Part shown: piece after piece, positions 15,129 through 23,724 of the stretch
Numbering within the stretch: position 1 is the stretch's first letter
How the letters are laid out: each line of letters opens with the position of its first letter
Assembly (NCBI RefSeq): GCF_010977555.1
Contig: NZ_CP048815.1
Span: 5,386,501 to 5,450,500 of the forward strand
DNA from: Caulobacter rhizosphaerae
GTDB lineage: Bacteria; Pseudomonadota; Alphaproteobacteria; Caulobacterales; Caulobacteraceae
Direction of reading: 5' to 3'
Length of the DNA: 64,000 nt
Made by a program: the position numbers and the translations under genes
Notes under the pieces: generated by a model
Told to the model about the DNA's origin: nothing
Seen by the model: only the letters and a program-made list of their open reading frames with translations
Databases searched by the model: none

Positions 15129-16022
15129 ATGCGCCTCCTCCTGACCCTGCTGCTGGCCAGCGCGCCCCTTTCCGCCCACGCCGCCGAGCCTCTGGATCCC
15201 GCCCCGCGCACGGCGGTGATCAGCGCCTTCCCGCCCGAACTGGCGGCCCTGGAGGCGGCGACGGTCGACAAGCGCGAATACGCCGCCGCCGGGACGCGGT
15301 TCGTCACCGGGACCCTGGAAGGCAAGCCGGTGGTGCTGTTCCTCAGCGGGATCAGCATGGTCAACGCCGCCATGACCACCCAGGGGGCCCTGGACCGGTT
15401 CAGGATCGAGCGGATCGTCTTTTCGGGCGTGGCCGGCGGGGCCGACCCGGCCCTGGAGGTCGGCGACGTGGTCGCCCCCGAGCGCTGGGTGCAGTCGTCG
15501 GAGATGGCCTATGCCCGCGAGGTTCCCGGCGGCTTCGCCCCGACGCCGGGCCTGACCGACGGCCGGACGAACTTCGGCATGATGTATCCGCGCGCCGTGA
15601 CCGTGACCCGCGACGACGGCAACCCCGAGGACCTGAAGGACTTTCCGGTCGATCCGGCCCTGCTGGACCTGGCCCGCCGCAGCGTCGCGGGCCTGACCTT
15701 GAAGCGCTGCGCCGCCGACCAGTGCCTGGCCAAGCCGCCCAAGGTGGTGGTCGGCGGGGTGGGCGGCTCGGGGCCGGTGTTCGTCGACAACGCCGCCTTC
15801 CGGCAATACGCCCACGATGTGTTCGGCGCCCGGGTGCTGGACATGGAAAGCGCCGCCGTCGCCCAGGTGGCCTATGTCAACCGCACGCCGTTCATCGCCT
15901 TCCGCAGCCTGTCGGACCTGGCCGGCGGCGATCCGGCCGGCAACCAGTTCCCGGTGTTCCTGAAGTTCGCGGCCGAGAACTCGGCGACGGTGGTCCGGGC
16001 GTTCGTCAAGGCGCTGCCTTAA
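15129..16022 (+). CDS. Exported MTA/SAH nucleosidase-like phosphorylase
   Basis: This 297-residue protein has a signal peptide (MRLLLTLLLASAPLSAHA) and a nucleoside phosphorylase fold. AVISAFPPELAALE, GISMVNAAMTTQGAL, IVFSGVAGGADPALEVGDVV and LDMESAAVAQVAYVN are the conserved blocks. The MES and later RSLSDLAGG segments match the ribose- and base-binding positions of 5'-methylthioadenosine/S-adenosylhomocysteine nucleosidases. Export to the periplasm is unusual for the cytosolic enzymes and fits extracellular purine scavenging. It is divergent from the NUP-NCS2 operon. Confidence 0.8.
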   Translation: MRLLLTLLLASAPLSAHAAEPLDPAPRTAVISAFPPELAALEAATVDKREYAAAGTRFVTGTLEGKPVVLFLSGISMVNAAMTTQGALDRFRIERIVFSGVAGGADPALEVGDVVAPERWVQSSEMAYAREVPGGFAPTPGLTDGRTNFGMMYPRAVTVTRDDGNPEDLKDFPVDPALLDLARRSVAGLTLKRCAADQCLAKPPKVVVGGVGGSGPVFVDNAAFRQYAHDVFGARVLDMESAAVAQVAYVNRTPFIAFRSLSDLAGGDPAGNQFPVFLKFAAENSATVVRAFVKALP

Positions 16023-16024
16023 TT

Positions 16025-16133
16025 CCTCCCCCTGTGGGGGAGGTGTCGGCGAAGCCGACGGAGGGGGGAGTGATCTACCGCCTGCCCTATCCCCCCACCG
16101 GCCCATTCGGGCCGCCTCCCCCACAGGGGGAGG
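16025..16133. repeat. Intergenic palindromic element, CCTCCCCCTGTGGGGGAGG family
   Basis: Imperfectly matching 19-base arms at 16025-16043 and 16115-16133 flank shorter internal hairpins (GTCGGCGAAGCCGAC). It lies between convergent stops at 16022 and 16149. A second copy with the same outer arms is at 20899-21009, also between convergent genes. Such elements can act as two-way terminators. Confidence 0.85.
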
Positions 16134-16148
16134 GCCTTTTAGGCAAGT

Positions 16149-17111
16149 TCAGGTCTTCAGCGGGTCCTTCGCGTTAGGATCGCCGTAGGTCAGCGACACG
16201 AACACGTCCTCCAGGTCCGGGTCCTCGGTGGCGATGTCCTTGATCTTCAGCCCCTCGGCGCGGACCGCCGCCAGCACCTGTTCGACGCTGGACTGGCCGG
16301 TGCGGTACGAGACCGAGAAGGCCCCGGCCCCGCGCAGCCGGGTCTCGAAACCCGGCAGCAGCGGGGCGACGGTGACGGGCTCTTCGGGCGTGACCACCAC
16401 GTTGCGGCTGTCCATCCGGCGCAGCAGGGTTCCGGTCGGCTCGCAGACCACCACTTCGCCGCGGTTGACGATGGCGATCTGGTCGCACAGCTCCTGGGCC
16501 TCTTCCAAATAGTGGGTGGTCAGGACGATGGTCACGCCCAGCTGGTTGAGGCCGGTCACATATTGCCAGAGCTGGCGGCGCAGCTCGACGTCGACCCCGG
16601 CGGTGGGCTCGTCGAGGATCAGCACCGGCGGCTGGTGGACCATGGCCTTGGCCACCATCAGCCGGCGCTTCATGCCGCCCGATAGCTGGCGGACATAGGC
16701 GTTGGCCTTGTCGCCCAGGCCCAGGGCGTTGAGCAGCTCGTCGGTGCGGCGCTCGTTCTTGGGCACGCCGTAGAAGCCGGCCTGCACCTCCAGCGACTCG
16801 CGCGGGGTGAAGAACACGTCGGCGGCCAGCTCCTGGGGCACCACGCCGATGGCGGCGCGGGCGTCGCGCGGCCGCTCGTCGATGTCGCGGCCCCAGATCC
16901 GCACCTTGCCCGAGCTCTTGCGGGTCAGGCCGGCCAGGATGTTGATGAAGGTCGATTTGCCCGCGCCGTTCGGCCCCAACAGGCCGAAGATCGAGCCGCG
17001 CGGCACCTTCAGGTCGATGCCGTTCAAAGCCCGCTTCTCCGGAGCGGTCTTGGTGGCGGGATAGGTCTTGAACAGGCCTTCGGCTTCGATCGCGTAGGCG
17101 GGCAGGTCCAT
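16149..17111 (-). CDS. ABC-2 type transporter ATP-binding protein
   Basis: From ATG 17111 (MDLPAYAIEAEGLFKTY) the protein has 320 residues. Walker A is GLLGPNGAGKST, the signature is LSGGMKRR, Walker B is VLILDEPTAGVD, and the H-loop is TTHYLEEAQ. The sequence groups with drug/lipid-export ATPases of the ABC-2 class (CcmA/YadG type). The 90-residue tail (VAPLLPGFETRLRG to DLEDVFVSLTYG) is the usual domain of that class. No permease gene lies beside it, so its membrane partner must be elsewhere. Confidence 0.88.
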   Translation of the reverse strand: MDLPAYAIEAEGLFKTYPATKTAPEKRALNGIDLKVPRGSIFGLLGPNGAGKSTFINILAGLTRKSSGKVRIWGRDIDERPRDARAAIGVVPQELAADVFFTPRESLEVQAGFYGVPKNERRTDELLNALGLGDKANAYVRQLSGGMKRRLMVAKAMVHQPPVLILDEPTAGVDVELRRQLWQYVTGLNQLGVTIVLTTHYLEEAQELCDQIAIVNRGEVVVCEPTGTLLRRMDSRNVVVTPEEPVTVAPLLPGFETRLRGAGAFSVSYRTGQSSVEQVLAAVRAEGLKIKDIATEDPDLEDVFVSLTYGDPNAKDPLKT

Positions 17112-17255
17112 GGAGCGTCCAGATGCGCCGCTTTGCAGCGGTATTGGGAAACGAAGGGGCGCGCCTTCAATTGACGACGGCGCGATGGGTCGCATAGGTA
17201 TGCCTGCATCGCCGCCACGCCAAGGCCGCGTCTGATTTTCAAGGGTTTCACGAAC

Positions 17256-17540
17256 ATGGCGCGCAAGGCCAAGTCCACCGCTCCCACCGCCATGGAGCCC
17301 ACGGTCGTCGACGTCGGCGCCGGTCCCGCCCCGGAAACCGTGATGGTCCGCTCGCACCGCATCGCCTGCGACGGCGTCGGCGGCGCCCTGGGCCATCCGC
17401 GCGTCTGGCTGGAGATGGGCGCGGCCGGCTTCGTCGACTGCCCCTATTGCGACCGCCGCTTCGTGGCCTCGACCGCCGCCGGCCACGACGAGGACGAGCA
17501 GCTGGCCCCGGGGGTCTACGAAGGCTCCGGCGGCCACTAG
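17256..17540 (+). CDS. zf-CHCC zinc-finger protein (NDUFS6-like)
   Basis: This 94-residue protein has HRIACDGVGGALGHPRVWLEM followed by GFVDCPYCDRRFV. The spacing of Cys, His, Cys-x-x-Cys matches the zf-CHCC domain found in mitochondrial complex I subunit NDUFS6 and its alphaproteobacterial homologues. The first 30 residues are a disordered, Ala/Pro-rich tail. A role near respiratory complex I or Fe-S assembly is known for the eukaryotic relative only. The thioesterase gene starts 12 bases after its stop. Confidence 0.85.
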   Translation: MARKAKSTAPTAMEPTVVDVGAGPAPETVMVRSHRIACDGVGGALGHPRVWLEMGAAGFVDCPYCDRRFVASTAAGHDEDEQLAPGVYEGSGGH

Positions 17541-17552
17541 GCCACCGCCGCG

Positions 17553-17981
17553 ATGACCGACATCCCCGCGCTGCAGCGCGCCGAATCCCTGGCCAAGGCC
17601 TGGGAGGCCGCCGAGTGGCCGCACGAGCCGCCGGTGCTGCGGGCCATCGCCATGCCGTCCGACACCAATCCCGAGGGCGACATCTTCGGCGGCTGGCTGC
17701 TGTCGCAGATGGACCTGGCGGCGGCCTCGATCGCCTTCCACCGCGCCGCCGGCCGCTGCGCCACCATCGCCGTCGACGGCATGACCTTCCTCAGCCCGGT
17801 GTTCGTCGGCGACGAGGTCAGCCTGTTCGCCAAGGTGGTCCATGTGGGCCGCACCTCGCTGAAGGTCGAGGTCGAGGCCTGGCGCCGCCGCCGCGACGGC
17901 GAGCAGGCCCACAAGGTGACGCAAGGGGTGTTCACCTTCGTGGCGATCGGCGAGGACCGCAAGCCGCGGCCGCTGCCCTAG
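17553..17981 (+). CDS. YciA-like acyl-CoA thioesterase
   Basis: This 142-residue hotdog-fold protein shows AMPSDTNPEGDIFGGWLLSQMDLAAA, the active-site segment of YciA/ACOT-type thioesterases (N, D and GG positions present). GMTFLSPVFVGDEVSLFAKVVHVGRTSLKVEVE is the second half of the fold. The enzyme cleaves acyl-CoA to free acid and CoA in the cytoplasm. It probably shares a transcript with the zinc-finger gene upstream. Confidence 0.88.
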   Translation: MTDIPALQRAESLAKAWEAAEWPHEPPVLRAIAMPSDTNPEGDIFGGWLLSQMDLAAASIAFHRAAGRCATIAVDGMTFLSPVFVGDEVSLFAKVVHVGRTSLKVEVEAWRRRRDGEQAHKVTQGVFTFVAIGEDRKPRPLP

Positions 17982-17993
17982 GCGCAAGCGGCT

Positions 17994-18012
17994 CCGCCCC
18001 CTCCGGGGGCGG
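17994..18012 (+). terminator. GC-rich hairpin after the thioesterase gene
   Basis: CCGCCCCCTCCGGGGGCGG forms a near-perfect hairpin 12 bases after the stop, followed by a second stem (GACCGCGCAGCGGTC). There is no T-tract, so termination is plausible but not typical. The rest of 17982-18876 has no gene I can support; part of 18200-18470 has coding-like base use but no recognisable protein. Confidence 0.4.
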
Positions 18013-18569
18013 ACAGACCGCGCAGCGGTCAGGTGGGGGCAAGTGTTCGCGGGCATGATCTCTCGTTCTCACGCGATCTCTCGCTGAGCTGATGGAAAGG
18101 GACGCGGAGCGCCGGACATCGTCCGGAGTGTTTGAGTAGTAACCGTTTCGACGAAGCCCGATCGCTCCGCGCGGTCGTTATCCGGAAGCCCGCGGCGCTG
18201 AGCCCTGTTCGGACCTCGCCGCCTTGAAGCCTCCGACGGGCGGGCCAGGTCAACGAACCCCGGTCCCGGACCGCGAGCGCATCACCGCCCGCCTGTTGCT
18301 CCGCCAGCCCTCGCGCCACGTCGTTTTTGTGTTCCAGGCCCGACCGGCTCCAGAGACGCGAGGTTTGGTCCCGAAGGACCGCCGACGGAGCTTCCCGCTC
18401 GATCGCCCCCCGCCGCCGCATCGGTCGCTGGCCATGCGCCCTTTCCCCGCGTCGAGGTGAAGTCAGGATAAGGGGGTCTGGGAGGGTGGGGACAGATTGG
18501 GGTCGAGAAAGTTCAGGGCGTTGAAATTTCGAGGCTTTGTCCGCTATCCGCCGAGGATAACCCCACACC

Positions 18570-18698
18570 TCCGCTCATCCCGGCGAATGCCGGGACCCAG
18601 ATCCCAAAACTGAGAGACTGACTGGATAAGCTCAGCGTTCCTGGCGTCAGCCACGCCGCCATTCCATCTGGGTCCCGGCATTCGCCGGGATGAGCGGA
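18570..18698. repeat. Long inverted repeat with 33-base arms
   Basis: Arms at 18570-18602 and 18666-18698 are exact reverse complements (core CATCCCGGCGAATGCCGGGA) around a 63-base centre. Each arm itself holds a CCCGGCGAATGCCGGG palindrome. It lies upstream of the Sel1-like gene, inside an 895-base stretch without genes. It looks like a mobile or REP-like intergenic element; no transposase is present. Confidence 0.9.
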
Positions 18699-18876
18699 TC
18701 AAAAATCGAAGGTCTTCACCCTCTCGTCCGGCCCGACCGCCCCGGCGACCAGGCCACGCTCCCGAGAGCAGACACTTCGACCGGCCGAGAAGGTGGGTTT
18801 CGGTCATTGTTTCTTGATCTGCATAGGGCACGCGTTATGGCACAGCCGACAGTCATAACCGTGGGGTCCAAGCCAT

Positions 18877-19500
18877 ATGAACCCGTTCATCGGCTTTAGC
18901 GCAGGAGCGTTCGCTTTAAACCTGACGCTAAGTGTGTCCAATGCCTTCGCTAGCCCGCTGGATCAGCTGCCGCGCTCCGTGATCTGCCAAGGACCAGCTC
19001 CGTCGTCGTTTGCGCTTCGGGACATTCAAAGGAAGCTTCAAAGCTCGAAGTTCGATCCAATTGGGCTCGCCTATTCTGATTACTCGAGGCGAATTGACGC
19101 TAAGCGTATTCAAGAGCGGTTTAAACTTGGCCGACTAGAATGCTGGGCGGCCGCCGGTGATCCGGTGGCGGCGTATGTGATTTCCGCCCGACGGAACAAT
19201 ATCCAATTTATCACAGCGGCCGGCGCGCTGTCCGGCATCCGGGCGGATTCGATGATGATGTACGAACGTGCCGCCGCAGGTGGCGTGTGCCCCAACACGC
19301 TGTCGCCTTCAGAGATCGCCTTCGCATCCTGCGCAAACGGGCTGCCTGAGGCCCAATATATGCTTGGTTTGGCATACGAGCGTGGGTTCGGCGGATATGG
19401 CATCGACTTGGTGCAGTCTCTGTTCTGGTATCGGCGGAGCGCTTCAAACGGGCTAACGCTAGCCTATGGTGCAATCATCGAGTTGGAGCGAGGGCACTAA
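18877..19500 (+). CDS. Exported Sel1-like repeat protein
   Basis: This 207-residue protein has an N-terminal hydrophobic signal (MNPFIGFSAGAFALNLTLSVSNAFA). Two Sel1-type helices are visible near the C-terminus (GLPEAQYMLGLAYERGFGGYGIDLVQSLFWYRRSASNG), with a less clear one before them. Sel1 proteins are scaffolds for protein-protein contacts; no specific partner is suggested. Base use is less GC-rich than in its neighbours and it sits next to the long inverted repeat, so it may be a later arrival. It stands alone, with no operon partner. Confidence 0.65.
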   Translation: MNPFIGFSAGAFALNLTLSVSNAFASPLDQLPRSVICQGPAPSSFALRDIQRKLQSSKFDPIGLAYSDYSRRIDAKRIQERFKLGRLECWAAAGDPVAAYVISARRNNIQFITAAGALSGIRADSMMMYERAAAGGVCPNTLSPSEIAFASCANGLPEAQYMLGLAYERGFGGYGIDLVQSLFWYRRSASNGLTLAYGAIIELERGH

Positions 19501-19643
19501 GCGGGCCAAGAGGTTCTCTTGAGCTCGCTCGCGCTGTAACCGAACTGACTGCCTAAACGTCCGACTAGGGTCGAAAGCCGCCATCAGCGCCCCGGTCACC
19601 GCAGTCTCTAGACACCACCGCCCCGCGCGCGCCATATCCGCCC

Positions 19644-20894
19644 ATGCGCGACCACGACGCCGACGTCATCATCGCCGGAGCCGGCATGGCCGGGACCACC
19701 CTGGCGCTCGCCCTGGCCTCGGCGGGGGTCAAGGCCCTGCTGGTCGATCCCCAGCCGTTCGACGCCCAGCTGGCGGAAAGCTTCGACGGCCGCTCGTCGG
19801 CTATAGCCTATTCGTCGTTCCGCCAGTGGCGGGCGATCGGGGCCGGCGCGGCCCTGGCGCCCCACGCCCAGCGGATCGAGCAGATCCTGGTCACCGACGG
19901 CAAGACCCCCGGACCGAGCACGGGCGGGCCCTCGCCGTTCTTCCTGCGCTTCGACAGCAGCGAGATCGCCGACCGCTCCGAGGGCGAGCCCCTGGGCTAT
20001 CTGATCGAGAACCGCCAAATCCGGGCCGCCCTGGCCCGGACGGTGCTCGACAAGGGCGTCACCGTGCTGGCCCCGGCGGCCGCCAAGGCGCTGGAGGTCA
20101 CCCCCGCCGGCGCGACCCTGACCCTGACCGACGGCCGGGCCCTCAGCGCCCCGCTGGTGGTCAGCGCCGAGGGCCGCAACGGCGTGCTGCGCAAGGCCGC
20201 CGGCATCGGCGACATCGGCTGGAGCTACGGCCAAAGCGGCGTCGTGGCCACCGTCCGCATGGAGCATCCGCACCAGGGCGTGGCCCACGAATATTTCCTG
20301 CCCAGCGGCCCGTTCGCTATTCTTCCGCTCACGGACAATCGCGCCAGCCTGGTCTGGACCGAAAGCACCGACCGGGCCGAAGCCCTGCGCAACGCCGCGC
20401 CCGAGGCGTTCCACGCCCACCTGATGCGGCGGTTCGGCGAGTTCCTGGGCGCGGTCGAGATGGCCGGTCCGACCTTCGTTTATCCGCTGTCGCTGTCGCT
20501 GGCCGAGCGGCTGGTCGCCCCGCGCCTGGCCCTGATCGGCGACGCCGCCCACGGCGTGCACCCGATCGCCGGCCAGGGCCTGAACCTGGGCCTGAAGGAC
20601 GCCGCGGCCCTGGCCGAGGTGGTGGCCGAGGCCCTGCGCAACGGCGAGGACATCGGCGCGGAGGCGACGCTGGAGCGCTACGCCCGCTGGCGGCGGTTCG
20701 ACAATGTCAGCAACGCCCTGGCCTTCGACGGCTTCGTGCGCCTGTTCTCCAACAACAACCCGCTGCTGCGCCTGGCGCGCGGCGTCGGCATGGCGGCGGT
20801 CAACCGCATCGCCCCGGCCCGGCGGTTCTTCATGCACGAGGCCGGCGGCGGGGTGGGCGACCTGCCTAAGCTGCTGCGAGGCGTGGCGCTTTAG
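19644..20894 (+). CDS. UbiH/UbiF-type FAD-dependent ubiquinone hydroxylase
   Basis: This 416-residue protein has the dinucleotide-binding GAGMAGTTLALALA at residues 11-24. Next come SFDGRSSAIAYSSFRQW near residue 50, a central LVVSAEGRNGVLRKAAG (DG-type motif) and LIGDAAHGVHPIAGQGLNLGLKDAAAL, the second FAD motif. These are hallmarks of the UbiH/UbiF/Coq6 family, which hydroxylates the ring of ubiquinone precursors. Which ring position it acts on cannot be told from sequence. The gene is followed by a palindromic element and the convergent Trm112-like gene. Confidence 0.88.
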   Translation: MRDHDADVIIAGAGMAGTTLALALASAGVKALLVDPQPFDAQLAESFDGRSSAIAYSSFRQWRAIGAGAALAPHAQRIEQILVTDGKTPGPSTGGPSPFFLRFDSSEIADRSEGEPLGYLIENRQIRAALARTVLDKGVTVLAPAAAKALEVTPAGATLTLTDGRALSAPLVVSAEGRNGVLRKAAGIGDIGWSYGQSGVVATVRMEHPHQGVAHEYFLPSGPFAILPLTDNRASLVWTESTDRAEALRNAAPEAFHAHLMRRFGEFLGAVEMAGPTFVYPLSLSLAERLVAPRLALIGDAAHGVHPIAGQGLNLGLKDAAALAEVVAEALRNGEDIGAEATLERYARWRRFDNVSNALAFDGFVRLFSNNNPLLRLARGVGMAAVNRIAPARRFFMHEAGGGVGDLPKLLRGVAL

Positions 20895-20898
20895 CGTT

Positions 20899-21009
20899 CC
20901 TCCCCCTGTGGGGGAGGCGATCGCGAAGCGATCGGTGGGGGGAGCCTTGGCGAGGCGGGATCACTCCCCCCACCGTCGGCTGCGCCGACACCTCCCCCAC
21001 AGGGGGAGG
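20899..21009. repeat. Second copy of the CCTCCCCCTGTGGGGGAGG palindromic element
   Basis: Outer 19-base arms at 20899-20917 and 20991-21009 match the element at 16025-16133; the inner stems differ (GCGATCGCGAAGCGATCG here). It again occupies the gap between convergent genes (stops at 20894 and 21026). Confidence 0.85.
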
Positions 21010-21025
21010 ATCTTCAGCGCGCCCG

Positions 21026-21226
21026 CTACTCTTCCAGGCTGCGGGCTTCCTCGGGCAGCATGATCGGCACGCCGTCGCGGATCGGATAGGCCAGCTTGGC
21101 CGCGTTGCTGATCAGCTCGCCGCGGGCGCGGTCGTAGAACAGCGGCGCGCGGCTGACCGGACAGACCAGCACCTCCAGAAGGCGCGGGTCGAGATCGGCG
21201 GGCGGAGGCGGCGGAGCGGCGGTCAT
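21026..21226 (-). CDS. Trm112-family small protein
   Basis: This 66-residue protein contains [17 protein letters not shown] and [20 protein letters not shown], the conserved core of bacterial Trm112/YcaR proteins. The first Cys is present, but the full zinc Cys set is reduced to one (CPVS). In eukaryotes Trm112 activates methyltransferases; the bacterial role is less clear. It lies downstream of the LON-domain gene on the same strand, separated by an inverted repeat. Confidence 0.85.
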   Translation of the reverse strand: MTAAPPPPPADLDPRLLEVLVCPVSRAPLFYDRARGELISNAAKLAYPIRDGVPIMLPEEARSLEE

Positions 21227-21265
21227 GGGGCGTGTTGTAGGCGGTTTTTCACCGGCGGCAAACGT

Positions 21266-21374
21266 CTTGCGTCCTTCGAGGCCCGCTGCACGGGCGCCTC
21301 AGGATGAGGCGCGTCGTGGCTGCGAGTTCCTCATCCTGAGGTGCGAGCCGAAGGCGAGCCTCGAAGGACGCAAG
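21266..21374. repeat. Intergenic inverted repeat, CTTGCGTCCTTCGAGG family
   Basis: Outer arms CTTGCGTCCTTCGAGG (21266-21281) and CCTCGAAGGACGCAAG (21359-21374) are exact reverse complements. Inner CCTCAGGATGAGG and CCTCATCCTGAGG stems complete the element. It sits just past the stop of the LON-domain gene. Confidence 0.85.
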
Positions 21375-21379
21375 ACCGC

Positions 21380-22045
21380 CTATTGGATCATCGTCGGGTC
21401 TTCGTCGTCGCCGGCCGCCGCGTCGATCTCCAGCAGGGCCACCAGGGTGTCGCGGCGCTCGGCCAGGGTCGGGGCCTCGAGCAGGGCCTGTTTCTCGACC
21501 GGCTCGAACGGCAGGGCCATGGCCAGGCTGTTGATCAGGGCGTCGGACGGCGCGGCCTCGGCGCTGCTCCAGTCGATGGCCAGGCCGCGGTGGTCGAGAT
21601 AGCGGCGCAGGGCGTCCAGCAGGGACGACGGATCACCGGCCGTGGCGCTGTCGGGCGCCCCTTCGCGCAGGTCGGCCTCGAACGCCGTGAAGTCGGCGCG
21701 CACCTGGCGATAGGGCCCGCGGGCCGGCAGCTCGTCGCCGACCCGGAAGCGGCAGACCCCGGTCAGGGTGACCAGGTAGCGGCCGTCGCTGGTCTCGGCA
21801 AAGCTGGTCACCCGGCCCGCGCAGCCGACGGGCGCCAGGTTGGGCCGCTCGACGTCGCCGCCCGGGCGGGTCTGGACCATGCCGATGATCCGCTCGCCCG
21901 ACATGGCGTCGTCGAACATGTTCAGATAGCGCGGCTCGAAGATGTTCAGCGGCAGCTGCCCGCCCGGCAGCAGCAGGGCGCCGTCCAGCGGGAACACCGG
22001 GATCACCAGCGGCAGGTCGTCCGCCCTTCGATAGGATCCTGGCAT
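21380..22045 (-). CDS. LON peptidase substrate-binding domain protein
   Basis: ATG 22045 gives 221 residues (MPGSYRRADDLPLVIPVFPL). The IPVFPLDGALLLPGGQLPLNIFEPRY opening and RIIGMVQTRPGG, VGCAGRVTSF and YLVTLTGVCRFRV segments are the N-terminal substrate-binding domain of Lon protease (PUA-like), here without ATPase or protease domains. Its function as a stand-alone protein is unknown. It follows the thioredoxin-TPR gene by 29 bases and probably shares its transcript. Confidence 0.88.
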   Translation of the reverse strand: MPGSYRRADDLPLVIPVFPLDGALLLPGGQLPLNIFEPRYLNMFDDAMSGERIIGMVQTRPGGDVERPNLAPVGCAGRVTSFAETSDGRYLVTLTGVCRFRVGDELPARGPYRQVRADFTAFEADLREGAPDSATAGDPSSLLDALRRYLDHRGLAIDWSSAEAAPSDALINSLAMALPFEPVEKQALLEAPTLAERRDTLVALLEIDAAAGDDEDPTMIQ

Positions 22046-22074
22046 GCGACGCTCCCTTATCCGGCCAACCTGGC

Positions 22075-23004
22075 CTAGCTGAACAGGATCGATGACAGCC
22101 GCTTGCGGCCGGCCTTGGCGACTTCCGACGCGTAGCCGGCGGCCTCGAACACGGTCAGCAGCTGCTTGCGGGCCGCCTCGTCGTTCCAGGCACGGTCGCG
22201 TTCGATGATGGTCAGAAGATGGTCGGAAGCGGCCTGAAGCTGGCCGGCGCCGGCCAGGGCCTTGGCCAGTTCGAAGCGGGCCTCGTGGTCGTCGGGGTTG
22301 GCGGCCAGGCGCTTTTCGAACGGCGCGGTCTCGGACGGGGCGTCCTCGGCCAGGGCCAGGGCGGCGCGAACGCTTTCCAGGTCCGGGTCCTTGGCGCCGG
22401 CCGGAGCCGTGGCGGCCACCTCGCGGGCGCCCTCCAGGTCGCCGCCGGCCAGGTAGCAGCGGGCCAGGCCGCCGATGGCCTTGACGTTGGCCGGATCCAT
22501 CTGCAGCACCTGGGCGAAGGCCTGGGCCGCGCCGCCCAGGTCGCCGAGGTCCAGCGACTCCTTGGCCATGGCCAGCAGGGCGTCGACGTCGCTCTCGGCC
22601 GGCGGCCCGGCCAGGCGGTCGATGAACGCCTTGACCTGGCTCTCGGGCAGCGCGCCCTGGAAACCGTCGACCGGCTGGCCGTTGACGAAGGCGTAGACGG
22701 TGGGGATCGACTGCACGCGCAGCTGGCCCGAATAGCCGGGGTTCTTGTCGACGTCGATCTTGACCAGCTTGACCGCGCCGCCGGCGGCGTTGACCGCCTT
22801 TTCCAGGGCCGGGGTCAGCTGGCGGCACGGTCCGCACCAGGTGGCCCAGAAGTCGACGATCACCGGCTGGGTCTTGGAGGCCTCGATGACGTCGGCCATG
22901 AAGCTGGCGTCCGTGCCGTCCTTGATGTGCGGGCTCTTGCCCCCCCCTTGCCCATTGGGGCCGCCGGCTTGGATGGGAGCGGGTTTTTCGCCGATCAGGG
23001 CCAT
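22075..23004 (-). CDS. Thioredoxin-TPR co-chaperone (YbbN/CnoX-like)
   Basis: This 309-residue protein has a thioredoxin domain (about 30-140) with FWATWCGPCRQLTPALEKA, so the CxxC is intact, unlike E. coli YbbN. It is followed by TPR-like helices (DLGDLGGAAQAFAQVLQMDP, HEARFELAKALAGAGQLQAA). CnoX-type proteins protect substrates from oxidation and pass them to chaperones. The intact WCGPC suggests redox activity as in Caulobacter-type CnoX. Upstream lies the prolyl-editing gene on the same strand. Confidence 0.88.
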   Translation of the reverse strand: MALIGEKPAPIQAGGPNGQGGGKSPHIKDGTDASFMADVIEASKTQPVIVDFWATWCGPCRQLTPALEKAVNAAGGAVKLVKIDVDKNPGYSGQLRVQSIPTVYAFVNGQPVDGFQGALPESQVKAFIDRLAGPPAESDVDALLAMAKESLDLGDLGGAAQAFAQVLQMDPANVKAIGGLARCYLAGGDLEGAREVAATAPAGAKDPDLESVRAALALAEDAPSETAPFEKRLAANPDDHEARFELAKALAGAGQLQAASDHLLTIIERDRAWNDEAARKQLLTVFEAAGYASEVAKAGRKRLSSILFS

Positions 23005-23133
23005 GGGGTCTCTCTAATACGCGGGTCTTGAACGCACGGGGCGCCGAATGGATCGGCGGGGGCGGGACGCAGGCGTCCCCTCCCGCCGGCCAAGATGGTC
23101 TCTCGGGGCGCGGTTCGCAATCGGTCGATCGGC

Positions 23134-23652
23134 TTAATGAACGACCGCCATGGCCGCGAAATCGACGATCATCGGCGTGACCCCCAGGGCCGCCAGGAAC
23201 CGACGGAAGCCCGCCTGCGACACGGCCGTGGTGGCGTCGTTGGACAGAGGATGGAAGTTGACCGGGTCGGCCTTGGCAAGCGCCGCGTCGAGCACGAAGC
23301 GCACGCGATGGTCGGTGTCGTTGATCAGGCCGAAGGCGGTGACCGAGCCCGGAGTGACCCCAAGGGTTTCCAGCATCAGTTCCGCGTTGCCGAACGACAG
23401 CCGGCCCGAGCCGATCACCGTGTGCAGGCGCTTGAGGTCGATCGCCGTCTCGCCCAGGGCCGAGATCAGCCACAGCTGGCCCTTGGCGTCCTTGAGGAAC
23501 AGGTTCTTGGTATGGCCGCCGGGCAGGGCCGCCTTGATCTCCAGCCCCTCCTCCACGCGGAACACCGGCGGATGGTCGAGGGTGGCGTGAGCGACGCCGT
23601 GGGCGTCGAGGAAAGACAGCAGGTCGGCGCGGGTCTTCATCGAGGTCTTCAT
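23134..23652 (-). CDS. ProX/YbaK-type aminoacyl-tRNA editing protein
   Basis: This 172-residue protein has [40 protein letters not shown] and [21 protein letters not shown]. These are the conserved blocks of the PrdX/ProXp branch of the YbaK superfamily (KNLFL with the active Lys). Members hydrolyse mischarged tRNAs, typically Ala-tRNA(Pro), in trans. Two nearby ATG codons (23652, 23640) could start it. Confidence 0.88.
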   Translation of the reverse strand: MKTSMKTRADLLSFLDAHGVAHATLDHPPVFRVEEGLEIKAALPGGHTKNLFLKDAKGQLWLISALGETAIDLKRLHTVIGSGRLSFGNAELMLETLGVTPGSVTAFGLINDTDHRVRFVLDAALAKADPVNFHPLSNDATTAVSQAGFRRFLAALGVTPMIVDFAAMAVVH

Positions 23653-23724
23653 GGGGGGACTTCCTAGCCGAGCCCGCGCCCGCTAGACCAGACGCAAGAC
23701 CAGCTAGGGAAGAAGAGAGCCGGC

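Noticed and set aside
18029..18568. A 179-codon minus-strand frame in the gap before the Sel1-like gene
   Set aside because: The translation is not recognisable, codon use is irregular, and it ends near repeat DNA.
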